Origin: Zoroaster sp. YZ-2022
Lineage: Eukaryota; Echinodermata; Asteroidea; Forcipulatida; Zoroasteridae
DNA length: 64,000 nucleotides
NCBI GenBank assembly: GCA_029582265.1
Contig: CM055837.1
Coordinates: 5,813,148-5,877,147, forward strand
Reading direction: 5' to 3'
Each line of letters opens with the position of its first letter. Positions within the stretch are counted from its first letter, which is position 1. The translations under genes and the position numbers were made by a program. The notes under the pieces are model-generated. The model worked only from the letters and a program-made list of their open reading frames with translations. It had not been told where the DNA came from and made no database searches. Shown in pieces: positions 10,683-20,126 of this stretch.

Positions 10683-11208
10683 CGCTTTTATTATCTATAC
10701 AACATTCTTCTTTTCTTTTTAAATGTTTTGCTGTAATTAACATTGTTGAGAGCGGCGCTACTAACATTCCGTACTTGTAGTATATTTCACACGCTACGGT
10801 AGAAAGCATGCTTGAAATGAAAGGATCTTTTTCTAAATCTGTAATTAATTTACCTTCATCATCAATTTGAAATTGATGACCGTATAAATCAATACGATCT
10901 AAGCCTAATCCTAAAAATTTAGCGTATAGCGCTAAAATAGCACTACCTAAAGACTGAGTTATATCACGGCCTAATTTAGTTTCGTATTGCGTGTGTAGTA
11001 CGTTTCGCTCTTCCGTAGATAAAGTTTCAATATCGCTAACGCTATACTCTTTACCAAAATACTTTTTTGAATCTCCTCCCACTACAACCGATAAAAGCCG
11101 TAGTTTTTGCTTCGATAATATATCGTTATTTATATCGCTAGTATCACTAGCGTCTGCAAATGATGTCATCTGTGGATTTTCGTTTAATAATTTATGTACT
11201 TCTTCCAT
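10669..11208 (-). CDS. Conserved Polinton protein of unknown function (179 residues)
   Basis: 179 residues, intact. A disordered acidic N-terminus (to about 35) is followed by a mostly helical body containing YETKLGRDITQSLGSAILAL, GLGLDRIDLYG, DLEKDPFISSM and a hydrophobic YYKYGMLVAPLSTMLITA. I recognise this layout from other Polintons, where the protein has no assigned role. It overlaps the next gene by 14 bp and is overlapped by the preceding small gene by 25 bp, as in a compact viral-type gene block. The start context is TTATAATAAATGG. Confidence 0.65.
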   Translation of the reverse strand: MEEVHKLLNENPQMTSFADASDTSDINNDILSKQKLRLLSVVVGGDSKKYFGKEYSVSDIETLSTEERNVLHTQYETKLGRDITQSLGSAILALYAKFLGLGLDRIDLYGHQFQIDDEGKLITDLEKDPFISSMLSTVACEIYYKYGMLVAPLSTMLITAKHLKRKEECCIDNKSDGNE

Positions 11209-11510
11209 TTATTATAAGTATTTATAGAATAATCGGTTAAATTTATAAAAAAATATAGAAACCAGTAATTAATTTTAGATAACCCATCAGTATTTAAAAG
11301 TTGATTAAGATTATATATTAGATCTTTTAATCGTTCATTATCTATACTCATAAATATACTTTTTACTTTTTCAGAGTTTGTATTTAAAACTTGTACTAGT
11401 TTTTTTCTTTCATTTTCAGTATTAGTAAGTTGTACAAGATTATTTATAAAATTATTTACTCGCTCAATATCGATACTAGTAAATAAATCTTTTACTCGTT
11501 CAGTATTCAT
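11184..11510 (-). CDS. Hypothetical 108-residue protein with an internal duplication
   Basis: The ATG at 11508-11510 is preceded by ATTATAAAATCTATTTATAAAC. The protein contains two diverged copies of a segment of about 47 residues: LFTSIDIERVNNFINNL and IFMSIDNERLKDLIYNL. It is rich in Asn, Leu and Ile. I do not recognise a family. It lies between the minisatellite and the 179-residue gene and overlaps the latter, which supports it being a real gene. Confidence 0.45.
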   Translation of the reverse strand: MNTERVKDLFTSIDIERVNNFINNLVQLTNTENERKKLVQVLNTNSEKVKSIFMSIDNERLKDLIYNLNQLLNTDGLSKINYWFLYFFINLTDYSINTYNKWKKYINY

Positions 11511-11539
11511 GTTTATAAATAGATTTTATAATATTTATT

Positions 11540-11896
11540 AAAAACACTAACAACCTACAAGTAACCTATAGGTAATTACTAACAACCTACAAGTAACCTA
11601 CATGTATAGGTAATTACTAACAACCTACAAGTAACCTATAGGTAATTACTAACAACCTACAAGTAACCTATAGGTAATTACTAACAACCTACAAACTTAA
11701 CCTACATGTATAGGTAATTACTAACAACCTACAAGTAACCTATAGGTAATTACTAACAACCTACAAGTAACCTATAGGTAATTACTAACAACCTACAAGT
11801 AACGTATAGGTAATTACTAACAACCTACAAGTAACCTATAGGTAATTACTAACAACCTACAAGTAACCTATAGGTAATTACTAACAACCTACAAGT
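11540..11896. repeat. 32-bp minisatellite inside the Polinton, 11 copies
   Basis: Eleven copies of a unit containing ACAACCTACAAGTAACC and TATAGGTAATTACTA, mostly 32 bp apart. Copies with an extra ACATGTA or similar give 38-40 bp spacing. The last copy overlaps the ATPase stop codon (11889-11891), so the final codons of the ATPase are made from repeat sequence. This is not a CRISPR: there are no unique spacers. Confidence 0.92.
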
Positions 11897-12509
11897 TACG
11901 TATTACATAATCAGTAGGTTGATCCGTTTTTAAAATCAATTTGCAATGTTTAACTCGTTTAAATTTTTCATGAATTTCTATTCTTAACTCTTTTGTCGGT
12001 ATGACATCATTTTCTCGAAGGCAATCTTCGAACGAATCTCTATCTTTACAATAAAATAAACATACCCATTTTAGTTGCTCTCTAAAATCTTTTAATGCAC
12101 TATATTTTTGTGAAATTACCCAGCAGCTGTGTTTAATGTGTCTACCACTAAAAGCTAAGCGTACTAACTCATTTTGAGGATCTTTTGAAAAAATTTTATA
12201 TCGTAATTCTTTATTAGCGCTACAATCATCGATAATAAACAACGTTTCGTCCCCACTTAGCGTATCGCTATAAATTTTTATCGCTTCGTTTAACGAAATA
12301 TCATTTAAATTGTTAAAGTACACATTATCATCGTTATAAAACCAGCTTCTTTTTTTATAAGTATCATTGTCGGCGATAGTGGGGCATAATACAACTATAT
12401 TTTCAAAATGTTTAAAATATTCTTGTTCCAACAAACTTAAAATAAATTCAGTTTTTCCACATCCAGTTTGACCACAAATTAACGCAACGTGTGGATATTT
12501 TGGTAACAT
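11889..12509 (-). CDS. ATP: Genome-packaging ATPase (FtsK/HerA type, A32-like)
   Basis: 206 residues, intact, ATG at 12509. Walker A is GQTGCGKT (residues 13-20) directly after a hydrophobic strand (HVALIC). A Walker B-type strand is ETLFIIDDC (about 88-96). A later SGRHIKHSCWVISQ segment resembles the sensor region of viral A32-type packaging ATPases. In Polintons and related viruses this enzyme pumps DNA into the capsid. It lies 17 bp downstream of the capsid gene on the same strand, the classic morphogenesis pair. The very end is encoded by a minisatellite unit. Confidence 0.85.
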   Translation of the reverse strand: MLPKYPHVALICGQTGCGKTEFILSLLEQEYFKHFENIVVLCPTIADNDTYKKRSWFYNDDNVYFNNLNDISLNEAIKIYSDTLSGDETLFIIDDCSANKELRYKIFSKDPQNELVRLAFSGRHIKHSCWVISQKYSALKDFREQLKWVCLFYCKDRDSFEDCLRENDVIPTKELRIEIHEKFKRVKHCKLILKTDQPTDYVIRNL

Positions 12510-12526
12510 TCCTTTTAATATTAGTA

Positions 12527-13825
12527 TTAATAATCAACAGTTTCAAAACGTCCATTTCTTATAACGAGTTGCACATCCATAATAATAAAAGTATACATGT
12601 TTAGTTCACCCGCATCTTCCGCTTCTTTTTTTATTTGAATAGTAATTCCTTCGGATAAGTTTTGTACTCGTCTTCCACTTCCGTGTATTTTATTGTCGGT
12701 ACTCGTTCTCATATCTAAAAATAAACCGTATCGGTTTAATAAATAATCAGCTTGTTTAACGTTAGATAAATTTAGAGCTTTAACAACTTGTATAGCGTGT
12801 TGTTTACTAGAATCACCAAAATATTTTGAAATTTCTTCCCAATGTTGATACCTTTTCATTCCATGTGCGTAGAGTTGGTTAGGAACACCTTCGATCGTAA
12901 TTGAAACTTTTTCGATTTTTGGATTATAAAACTTGTTGCTTTCTTTAACATTAGGCTCTTTGAATAAAAACAATATTCCTTTCATACTTTTTGCGGGTGT
13001 ATTTAAATTTATATTCCACGTTGTATCTTTTTTGTTAAACGGTGTTACACTCTGTCTTAGTACGCGATCAAACAATATACTCACCCGATTACTATATTGA
13101 TTTTTAATCATACGAGCTAGTTCTGGCATATGAACGACCTCATATTCTAAAGAAATCCCGCTTATAGTATATTTTGCATTATCATCTTTATCACCGGTAC
13201 TTGATTTAATCACGTTTGAAAATTTATTAAAGACAAGTTCGTAAGTCAATCGATCTCCAATACCAGATTGATAGTAGGGTTGATGATCAGTCAACAATTC
13301 AAAATCAAGCGGAATGTAATTCTAATATCTATTTTTATACGTATCCGCGATAGCTTTATCTTTTCCTCCGTTGCCTATGAGATTTTTATCGCTAGCGCCT
13401 ATTCTTAATTTAGTTACGTTTGCATTTTCGATTCCTTGATACGCTAAATTATTGCGTTGTGTGGTTGTTAACCATTCATCTTTAAAACAATTAAATACAT
13501 CCGCATCATCTAATGAAAATATTTCATTTCCTTCCATTTTAATAATTATATGTTTTACAATCACTCTACCAATATTTTGTACCAACGTTCTAGTATTATT
13601 TGATGAAACAATATCAATATTGAAAGCTAATCGAACCGTATTCGGAACGATAACGTCATTCATTCCTAAATTTGGAAAACGAACCGTTAATAATTGATTT
13701 TCGGTAATAGTAGGCCTACTTGGATTATTTGTAATGACAACTTTTTGACGCGATCCTTTTATACCTCTTGGTTCTCTTATTCTCCTGTATGGATCCAACA
13801 CATCTCCGTACGCATTATTTGCCAT
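12527..13825 (-). pseudogene. MCP: Major capsid protein (double jelly-roll), interrupted by an in-frame TAG
   Basis: The N-terminal part (MANNAYGDVLDPYRRIREPR..., 167 codons) and the C-terminal part (SGIGDRLTYELVFNKF...) are in one frame, separated only by TAG at 13322-13324. The total is 433 codons including stops. There is no ATG just after the stop, so the second half is not a gene of its own. The content fits the Polinton major capsid protein: beta-rich, NTVRLAFNIDI and HIIIKMEGNEIFSL in the first half, and LNMYTFIIMDVQLVIRNG at the end. This fold builds icosahedral shells in adenovirus-like lineages. A single substitution could explain the stop. The gene neighbours the packaging ATPase and shares a 62-bp divergent intergenic region with the + strand gene at 13888. 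Confidence 0.82.
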
Positions 13826-13887
13826 ATTTTATAGTTAACAATTATAAAATATTTTTATAAAAAAAAATATAAAAAAGTAATTATAAA

Positions 13888-14330
13888 ATGGTATCTATAG
13901 CGATGATGGTCGGAGGTGCGGTAGTCAACGCGTTAGCAGTTACTGGTTCAAATGCTTTATTTAGTAGTTTACGAAATAACGACGTAGAACAAGAACGTAA
14001 AAGACACGATTTAGCGTTAGAACAACTTTCAAAAGCCAGAGATGAATTTAGTAAAAAGCGTTTAAAATATCTAGATTATTTAAATGAAAAAATACAAAAA
14101 GAATCGAGCTCCGTAAGACGTTTAACAATATTGACGATGCGATGAATGAATACTATAACGTAACCGGAAGACGAGTAAATTTACCGAAAGATTTATACGA
14201 CGAACCTCAACTAGAAGATTTTTACGTTCCTAGTGAAGATAAAAAAACACGAGAAATGTTATTTATAGTAATAGGTATGAGTATAGTAGGTTACGCGAGT
14301 TATAAATTATTAAAAAAAGATAAAAAGTAA
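13888..14330 (+). pseudogene. Small Polinton protein, split by a 1-nt frameshift
   Basis: The first part (MVSIAMMVGGAVVNALAVTG..., 85 codons) has a hydrophobic N-terminus and a charged helix rich in Arg/Glu (EQERKRHDLALEQL). It drifts into a stop at 14143-14145. The next frame continues the expected sequence (AMNEYYNVTGRRV..., FYVPSED, then a C-terminal hydrophobic helix MLFIVIGMSIVGYASY). The frames change near 14115-14125, and the total of 443 nt is one short of a multiple of three. Similar two-helix proteins are common beside the capsid gene of Polintons; the role is unknown. A leader AAAGTAATTATAAAATGG abuts the start. Confidence 0.6.
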
Positions 14331-14337
14331 TTATAAA

Positions 14338-15636
14338 ATGGCAACAGGAGGAAAGTACGATCTTATGGAAGCGGATCCGTTATTACAAAATATTGACGAC
14401 GATGTAGATAAAAGTATAGAAGAATTAGAAAAAGAAATAATAGAAGGTGATAAAATTGATGATGAAATAGAAAAAAACTACGATCAAGTTGCTAAACCGT
14501 CTTTTAGTGTACACCAAATTTTTCTCAAAAAACTAAATATAGTCGATGATTTTTATGCTTCGCGTAAAAAAGGTAAACCAAGTACAATAGATTATAATGA
14601 TTTCTATTTTACCGAAAATGAAAAAGGAAAAAATATACTCTATTTTAAAAAAGGTAATAAAAATATACTATTATCTAAATCCACCGGTGGATTTTACGCG
14701 GAATCTACTTTTTAAAAAAATGTGGGATTAACCGATAAAGATCTATATAAATTTGATGAACGTGAAGAAGCGATAAAAAATGTTATAGAAAAATCAAACG
14801 AATTAGTAGTTGAGCAGACGAGTAGCGGTAGAAAGTTACCATCTATTCCAATACAGCGGGTAGAAAAATCAGTACAAGTACAAGAAGCTATCGAAATGGC
14901 GGTAATGACTCTCGAGAGAGATCAAGATGCTCAAACGGAATTAAATATAGAATGGCGAGAAGTGTTAGCACTCGATAAAATCATGACTACAAATCGAGGT
15001 GAACAATTAAATCTTTTAACAAAATTAAAAATAGTTAATCAAAAAATCTATGATCATCAAGAATTAATTTCTGACGCTAAAGAAAGAGGATTCGATGTTG
15101 ATGAAAAGTATAAACAAGATTTTAAAAAACTAAAAGATGAAAAAGAAGTTTTGATTGAACAAATTGATGCGCATGATTACGTTCTTCGTAGTCAAATTAA
15201 TAGAATTAAAGAAACGTTTCAAAAAATGTTAACGAGAGACGTTACGTTGGGAGATAAAATTAAAACTTTATTTAGAGAACAAGGTATAACGATCGTTAGT
15301 ATATTAACAGCTTTTAGTATGACCATCGCTTTTATCATCGAATCAATCGGTAATGCCGTAAATTCAGTTATACCAAAACCCACACCACCAACTCCAAAAC
15401 CGCCAGATAGTGGTGGTGTAAAAGAGTGGATACAAAAAACATTAAAAAATCTAGCGAGTGTATTATCTAAACTAGGAGCAAAAGCTTTAGCTGCTTTACC
15501 GGCTATTATCGGAAGTATAGTAAGTTGGTTATTTAAAACAGCTTCTAACGTAGTTACGTGGGCGGCGGAACATTTATGGCTAGCGTTAAGTGGGGTTAGT
15601 GTTTTAATTTTAACTTGCACACCAAAAAAACGCTAA
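14338..15636 (+). pseudogene. Polinton accessory protein with C-terminal membrane segments, in-frame TAA
   Basis: Two open stretches, 14338-14715 and 14716-15636, are in one frame with only TAA at 14713-14715 between them. The second has no in-frame ATG near its beginning, so they are most likely one 433-codon gene. N-terminal part: acidic, with STIDYNDFYFTENEKGKN. Middle: long charged helices (LALDKIMTTNRGEQLNLL, coiled-coil like). C-terminal part: FREQGITIVSILTAF membrane helix, a Pro-rich linker (PKPTPPTPKPP), then further hydrophobic helices. This order is familiar from Polintons, where the protein has no proven function. The 3' end meets the - strand gene tail to tail, overlapping by 4 bp. 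Confidence 0.6.
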
Positions 15637-17240
15637 AATAACAATTCGTAAATCGTAATACCGAGCGTAGTTAAAATCGCAAAACCAATAATTAAAGAAT
15701 TTTTTTCTTCGTTATGATTGTCGCTAATGTTAGGTAAAGAGCGAGATTCTTGAGTATGTGCTATTGTACTTGTAGAGTAATCATTAGATTCTTTTACGTG
15801 TTTTGCTATCAACGGCTTCGATTGTACATCGTTGTGAAGTGAGGGTAAAATAGGAGCAGGAACAGGTTCTGAATTTAGATCTAAATTTGAACCTAAAAAC
15901 AAGTCACTCGTCGCGATTAATAAATTATTGTTGTATCCATCATAATTACCTATTCGTAAATTCATATCACTCGGCATCATGTATAAATTTTCTCCGATAC
16001 AAAAGTTTAATTGTGAACGAGCGTATTGTAAAACATCTTGATATCGTTGAATAGAAGATTGTAAATCAACCGGAGAATCAATCTCTGCATTTACTATATT
16101 TATAAAGTCACGCTGCGCGTCTAAACCAGTACCACCCGCTAAAAAAGAAGTTTTAGCTCGCGCTTGAGCTCCTAAAATCGCGTAAACGTAAGTTCTTATA
16201 GAATCGTTAATTCATTCCGTACCGATATTTGTAAAACCTTGAGCTAATCCTAAAGACAATATAAATTTAGTCCACGCTGTTTTAACGCTATCAGATTGTA
16301 AAATGAAACCTACTCTAATAGTATGTTCTTTACGATTATGTACACCGTCGTCAAAATCCATTCTTTTTTCAGCCGATTCAAAGTTTGAGCTGAGATTGTT
16401 GAGAGGAATAGGGCCAGAATTGCGATTTAAAATAGAATTGTCGTAGTTGTGTCCAGGTACTGGATCGTATCTTTTACCGACATTCCGCCAAAAATAAGCA
16501 ATTTACCTAATCCATCGCTGTACATATCGACTTGTTGTTTCCAATTGCTTGATGTTGAAAGGTGAAAGTCTTTACACAGTTTTTTATACGTGCTTACGTC
16601 TATATTGTTGTCAAACGCGCTAAAATAATTTTGAAAAGATGTAGGGCAACTCATTTCTTTGAGTAGTCGTCTTATTTGATAATAAACGTGAAATCTAAAA
16701 AAACTACGAATCATCATATTCGAATGATTTAAATATAATAATAATAATAATAATAAATTAAACATTTCTATTGCGCTGTTTCCATTTAAAAATGATCAAA
16801 AGCGCCTAACAAAAAATGAACACGCCATAGAATAAACAGATATAAATACAAACAAGAAATTAAACGCAAATCACTTTTTTTTTCTTTTTTTTTTAATCAG
16901 AACAGATGAGGTTGCCAAGCCAGCTCCCAAACCTCAGTATGGGGTTACGTCTACCTACGCCGCATCTCGTTGTAGCGCAATACGTTGTAAAATTTATTTG
17001 ATTTTGAAAAAAAATTAGCGGATTTTGATGCCAATCATCAACTACTTTTTGACTATTAACTTTAGACAACTTGTAGTTGCTAAAAACATTATCAAATTGT
17101 ACCTTAAAAAACTCGTTCTTGTTAACGTAAATATTTATACTCGTTAAATCGCTAGCGCTAAAATTTAAAGGTGCGTTAAAATTTCCAGATGTTGGATATA
17201 TGTATACAAAAAATTACTCTTGAACGTTAATGGAAGTCAT
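15633..17240 (-). pseudogene. Large Polinton protein, heavily broken (stops, frameshifts and an insertion)
   Basis: Pieces of one gene read from an ATG at 17240. The first piece, MTSINVQE, is cut by TAA at 17214-17216. It then continues (YPTSGNFNAPLNFSASDLTS, WHQNPLIFFQNQ) to about 16955. The second piece, in another frame, contains SFFRFHVYYQIRRLL and DGLGKLLIFGG (about 16715-16480). The third, after another shift near 16480, contains RYDPVPGHNYDN and is cut by TGA at 16212-16214. It then runs into an end with Ser/Asn-rich sequence and a C-terminal hydrophobic helix (SLIIGFAILTTLGITIY). The 16715-16955 stretch does not fit the gene and looks inserted. I recognise the block order from other Polintons, where a protein of about 500 residues of unknown role occurs. 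The 3' end overlaps the opposing gene by 4 bp. Confidence 0.55.
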
Positions 17241-17275
17241 TTTATTATAAAAAATTAATTTTTTTAAAGTAATAA

Positions 17276-17887
17276 ATGATGTATCATACCATTGAAATCG
17301 AAATTGAAAAAAATAATGGAGATGTTCAATTATACGACGTTATCGATAATCGTGAAGGTAATCTCGCGATTACATGTACATTACTTAGCGTAAACATTTG
17401 GGTAGGATATTACAACGTACGTAAAAAAGAAAGAATAATTTATCGTACGACTGGAGAGCGAGAAGATGACGTTAAGTTTATCGAACCGGGGCTTTACAAT
17501 ATTAACGAAATTATCGATATTATAATAAAAGATGTGCCTTGGATAACGTTTACTATCAATAAAACAACGGGCGTTTTTTTACTAAATTTAACGGAAGAAA
17601 ATAATTCAGTTAAATTTTCATCTGGGTTAGCTAATTTACTCGGGTTTCATAATGAATTTCTAACTGTAGGAGAATATAGTAAAAAGATTGACGTACAACT
17701 TTTAAAAATTTTATACATTCATTGCGATAAAATTTCTACGACCAATAATTATTACAACGGTAAACCAAGCACCATTTTAAACGTTTTTCCCTTGCAAGAC
17801 AAATCGTTCGGAGAAAGTACATGTATGTATATGGAATATAAAAATCCATTATTTAAAATTTTAAAGATTCAAAGGGTAGAGACATAA
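17276..17887 (+). CDS. Probable Polinton minor capsid (penton-like) protein
   Basis: 203 residues, intact, starting MMYHTIEIEIEKN. The sequence is beta-rich, with the features GLYNINEIIDIII, NKTTGVFLLN, LANLLGFHNEF, ILYIHCDKI and NGKPSTILNVFP. A protein with the same succession (Y-x-I-N-D, LGF, IYVHCD, NGK-x-(S/T)T) is common in Polintons. Assignment to the minor capsid or penton protein is an inference from size, beta content and company; no structure can be checked here. Its start lies 35 bp from the divergent start at 17240, and the two share an AT-rich promoter-like gap. Confidence 0.55.
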   Translation: MMYHTIEIEIEKNNGDVQLYDVIDNREGNLAITCTLLSVNIWVGYYNVRKKERIIYRTTGEREDDVKFIEPGLYNINEIIDIIIKDVPWITFTINKTTGVFLLNLTEENNSVKFSSGLANLLGFHNEFLTVGEYSKKIDVQLLKILYIHCDKISTTNNYYNGKPSTILNVFPLQDKSFGESTCMYMEYKNPLFKILKIQRVET

Positions 17888-17933
17888 ATAATCACGGTTT
17901 CCCCGTTATTTTAAATCTAGAAATTATATAAAT

Positions 17934-18431
17934 ATGGCGAGTATTTATGGACCTAGTCGAACGAGTGATAGTGACAACGTTGCTGCTAGAGATGAAATTA
18001 TATATACATCACCTAGCGAAATATATGAACATCACGGATATCTCAACAGAGATGAAATTTTACATACTGTACCTCTAGTTGAAAAATACAACATCGTACT
18101 CGGATGGTGGGCTGCGTCTAAACTACCCTTTTACATGTTTAACATAGCGCCGTCGTACTGGAGTTTATTCGTACATTTTTCAAAAGCTAATGTTTTTACT
18201 TCGTTTTCTAGTACACGTAATGGTTATGGGGTTAACATTTATTATATTCCTTCTCCAACGCTAAATAATAATAAATTTTATTTTATCGATAATGAAATGT
18301 CGCATTTAAAATACGAAATGTGTTTTAAAATACGAGGCGTTCAAAAAGTTTTTGTAGAAGCGACCTTTTTCGGCGCATTAAATTCTAAAATATGTTTCAA
18401 TATAAAAATTAAAACTTTACCGTTAAATTAA
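17934..18431 (+). CDS. Unidentified Polinton gene, copy 1 of a tandem pair
   Basis: 165 residues, intact, ATG in ATATAAATATGGCG. It begins MASIYGPSRTSDSD and is rich in aromatic residues and Asn, with predicted beta character (YNIVLGWWAASKLPFYMFNI). The C-terminus (FFGALNSKICFNIKIKTLPL) resembles the end of the next gene (LFGSLDIGICYDIKIKSF). No known family. A fibre or surface protein would fit the position but there is no direct evidence. Confidence 0.5.
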   Translation: MASIYGPSRTSDSDNVAARDEIIYTSPSEIYEHHGYLNRDEILHTVPLVEKYNIVLGWWAASKLPFYMFNIAPSYWSLFVHFSKANVFTSFSSTRNGYGVNIYYIPSPTLNNNKFYFIDNEMSHLKYEMCFKIRGVQKVFVEATFFGALNSKICFNIKIKTLPLN

Positions 18432-18452
18432 ATTTATTATACTATAATAAAT

Positions 18453-18964
18453 ATGGCGAGTATTTATGGTCCTAGTCGAACGAGCGATAGTGATTATAAT
18501 AAAAGTAACATCATATATGAAAAAATTGGGGAAATTACAAAAGAAAATTTAGAAAACAATAACAATCATTTTTTTTTTTTTATCAAGTTGAAAATCCTGA
18601 TGGAGCTTTAATGATAATTAATTTTTATATTCATAGAGGAGAAGAAGAAGATACTTACTTTTTAGGAGTTCGGTTATTTAATTTTTCATTTTATTCAAGT
18701 TTTATTCAATCATTTGAAGACAATAATAACTCTTCTTCTTTTGTAATAAGTGAAAAAAAAAAAACTAGTGTTGATGATAGTGCGAGAGTTTTTTCCGATC
18801 TACCATTAAAACAAGCGAAATTTGTTTATGGTAAACATCATTTTATAAAATGCATATTTTGCTGCACTTCAAAAAATGAAAAAAATAAATTCTATGTAAA
18901 ATTAAATTTATTTGGCTCTTTAGATATCGGAATCTGTTACGATATAAAAATAAAATCTTTTTAA
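18453..18964 (+). pseudogene. Second copy of the tandem pair, frameshifted in a T13 run
   Basis: The start repeats the first 14 residues of the upstream gene (MASIYGPSRTSDSD) and nearly the same leader. After about 45 codons the frame enters a run of 13 T (18569-18581) and stops soon after. A shifted frame then reads on (YQVENPDGALMIINFYIHRG) to the stop at 18964. The total of 512 nt is one short of a multiple of three, as one lost T would give. The middle parts have diverged strongly while the two ends are conserved, so the duplication is old. A sequencing error in the T run is possible. Confidence 0.5.
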
Positions 18965-19033
18965 TCCTTCAAACATTGATTTTAGAAGGAGAAAACTTTA
19001 AAAAAAATTATCTTTTACTATTAATAAAAAACA

Positions 19034-19685
19034 ATGAGCGTGCCTATAGAATCAACGAATGTACTTTATCCAAATTTACCGTCTATAACGGATAATGCTA
19101 AATCATTTCGTTTACAAAAAATAGATGATATTCAAAAAGAATTACGAATTGAAATAAATCATCGTGAAGCTGTATATAAAAAATATAATAAAATTATCAA
19201 CGCTTGTAGTATCGTAGAAACGTTAGCATAATTAGGTTGTATGGGAGCAGGAGCTATTGGAATAGCCAGTATCGCCAGCGTTGTATCATCACCCGTAGGA
19301 TTTGTTTTAGAAGGTTTAGCTTTAGGGTTGGGCGGTGCGGCGATTGCTCTTAGATACGCTAAATATAAATTATCTAAAAAAGCTAAAAAACACGATGAAA
19401 TAAAAATTTTAGCTTTATCTAAACTAAACACGATCGAAAACCACGTTTCAAAAGCCATCGAAGACAATGTTATTACTCAAAACGAATTTCATTTAATATG
19501 TGAAGAATGAGATAAATATTCTAAAATGAAAGAAAATATTCGTAACAACTCTAAAAAAAACACTTACTCAAAATAATAACAAAGATACAGCTTTACCAAA
19601 TAAATCAGAAAATAAAAATCAAAATTTAGATAAAGAAAAAAAAAATGTCATAGATCTTGTAGAAAAAATTATGAGTAAAAAGTAA
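19034..19685 (+). pseudogene. Conserved Polinton helical membrane protein with two in-frame stops and a frameshift
   Basis: Pieces in one frame: MSVPIESTNVLYPNLP... with a charged helix (RLQKIDDIQKELRIEINHRE), TAA at 19229-19231, a Gly/Ala-rich hydrophobic stretch (GAGAIGIASIASVVSSP, LEGLALGLGGAAIAL), then a helix with AKKHDEIKILALSKLNTIE, TGA at 19508-19510 and about 20 more codons. After an A8 run near 19556 a shifted frame gives a Lys/Asn-rich tail ending at 19685. The order helix, glycine-rich membrane hairpin, KKHDEI...KLNTI is a familiar Polinton protein of unknown role. The glycine-rich hairpin suggests membrane insertion, but that is only inference. Confidence 0.55.
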
Positions 19686-19790
19686 ATTTTACTGTAAATA
19701 AAAATTATTATAATCCTTCGCAAGTAGCACAACGTGTAAAAACGTTAGATAGACCTCCCCCCGTACACCCCAGAGATGTAAACGCTGTAA
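19686..19790. other. Gap between converging Polinton genes
   Basis: Short spacer. A + strand frame through it (SQVAQRVKTLDRPPPVHPRD) is open from about 19709 to 19852 but has no ATG and overlaps the opposing gene. It may be a decayed tail of the upstream gene. Confidence 0.25.
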
Positions 19791-20120
19791 TTATAAACGT
19801 GTTGTCTTTTCTAACAACTCTTTCATCACTATATTATAACACCGCCTAGCTTTTCCTTCTACAACTTTTAAACGATTATAACGATTTACTAATACTTTAT
19901 TAGCACATCTCGTGCAAAAATTCGTTAACGTCTTTGTTCCTTTTCCACATTTTAAACAAGCAACGGGATTACGTTTGCCTTGCTTAGTCCGACTACGATG
20001 CAACCCACAAAAATTTCCACCACACACGCTAGAGATGCAACACTTATCAGTTTTACCAACTAAAAGCTATTCACAAGGAACGATTACTTTTTTTTCTTTC
20101 AATATTGTTCTTTCTTCCAT
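19791..20120 (-). pseudogene. Cys-rich zinc-binding Polinton protein with an in-frame TAG
   Basis: The ATG at 20120 lies just inside the right TIR boundary. TAG at 20067-20069 interrupts codon 18 and the frame continues to 19791, 110 codons in all. Cys pairs are CC...C...C near residue 25-37 and CLKCGKG...NFCTRC about 50-70, like a small zinc ribbon. The gene is positioned so that the right TIR supplies its promoter, mirroring polB at the other end. A DNA- or RNA-binding regulatory role would fit but is not shown. Confidence 0.5.
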
Positions 20121-20126
20121 CTCCTC

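Noticed and set aside
11540..11896. CRISPR-like array
   Set aside because: The repeats are contiguous without unique spacers, and the genome is eukaryotic.
12527..13297. Second half of the capsid gene as its own gene
   Set aside because: It lacks an ATG and is in frame with the first half across one TAG.
13452..13697. + strand frame opposite the capsid gene, and other shadow frames in the Polinton
   Set aside because: They are antisense to better supported genes with recognisable protein patterns.
14142..14330. Independent 62-residue membrane protein gene
   Set aside because: It continues the upstream frame after a single-base shift, and its ATG is an internal Met of the longer gene.
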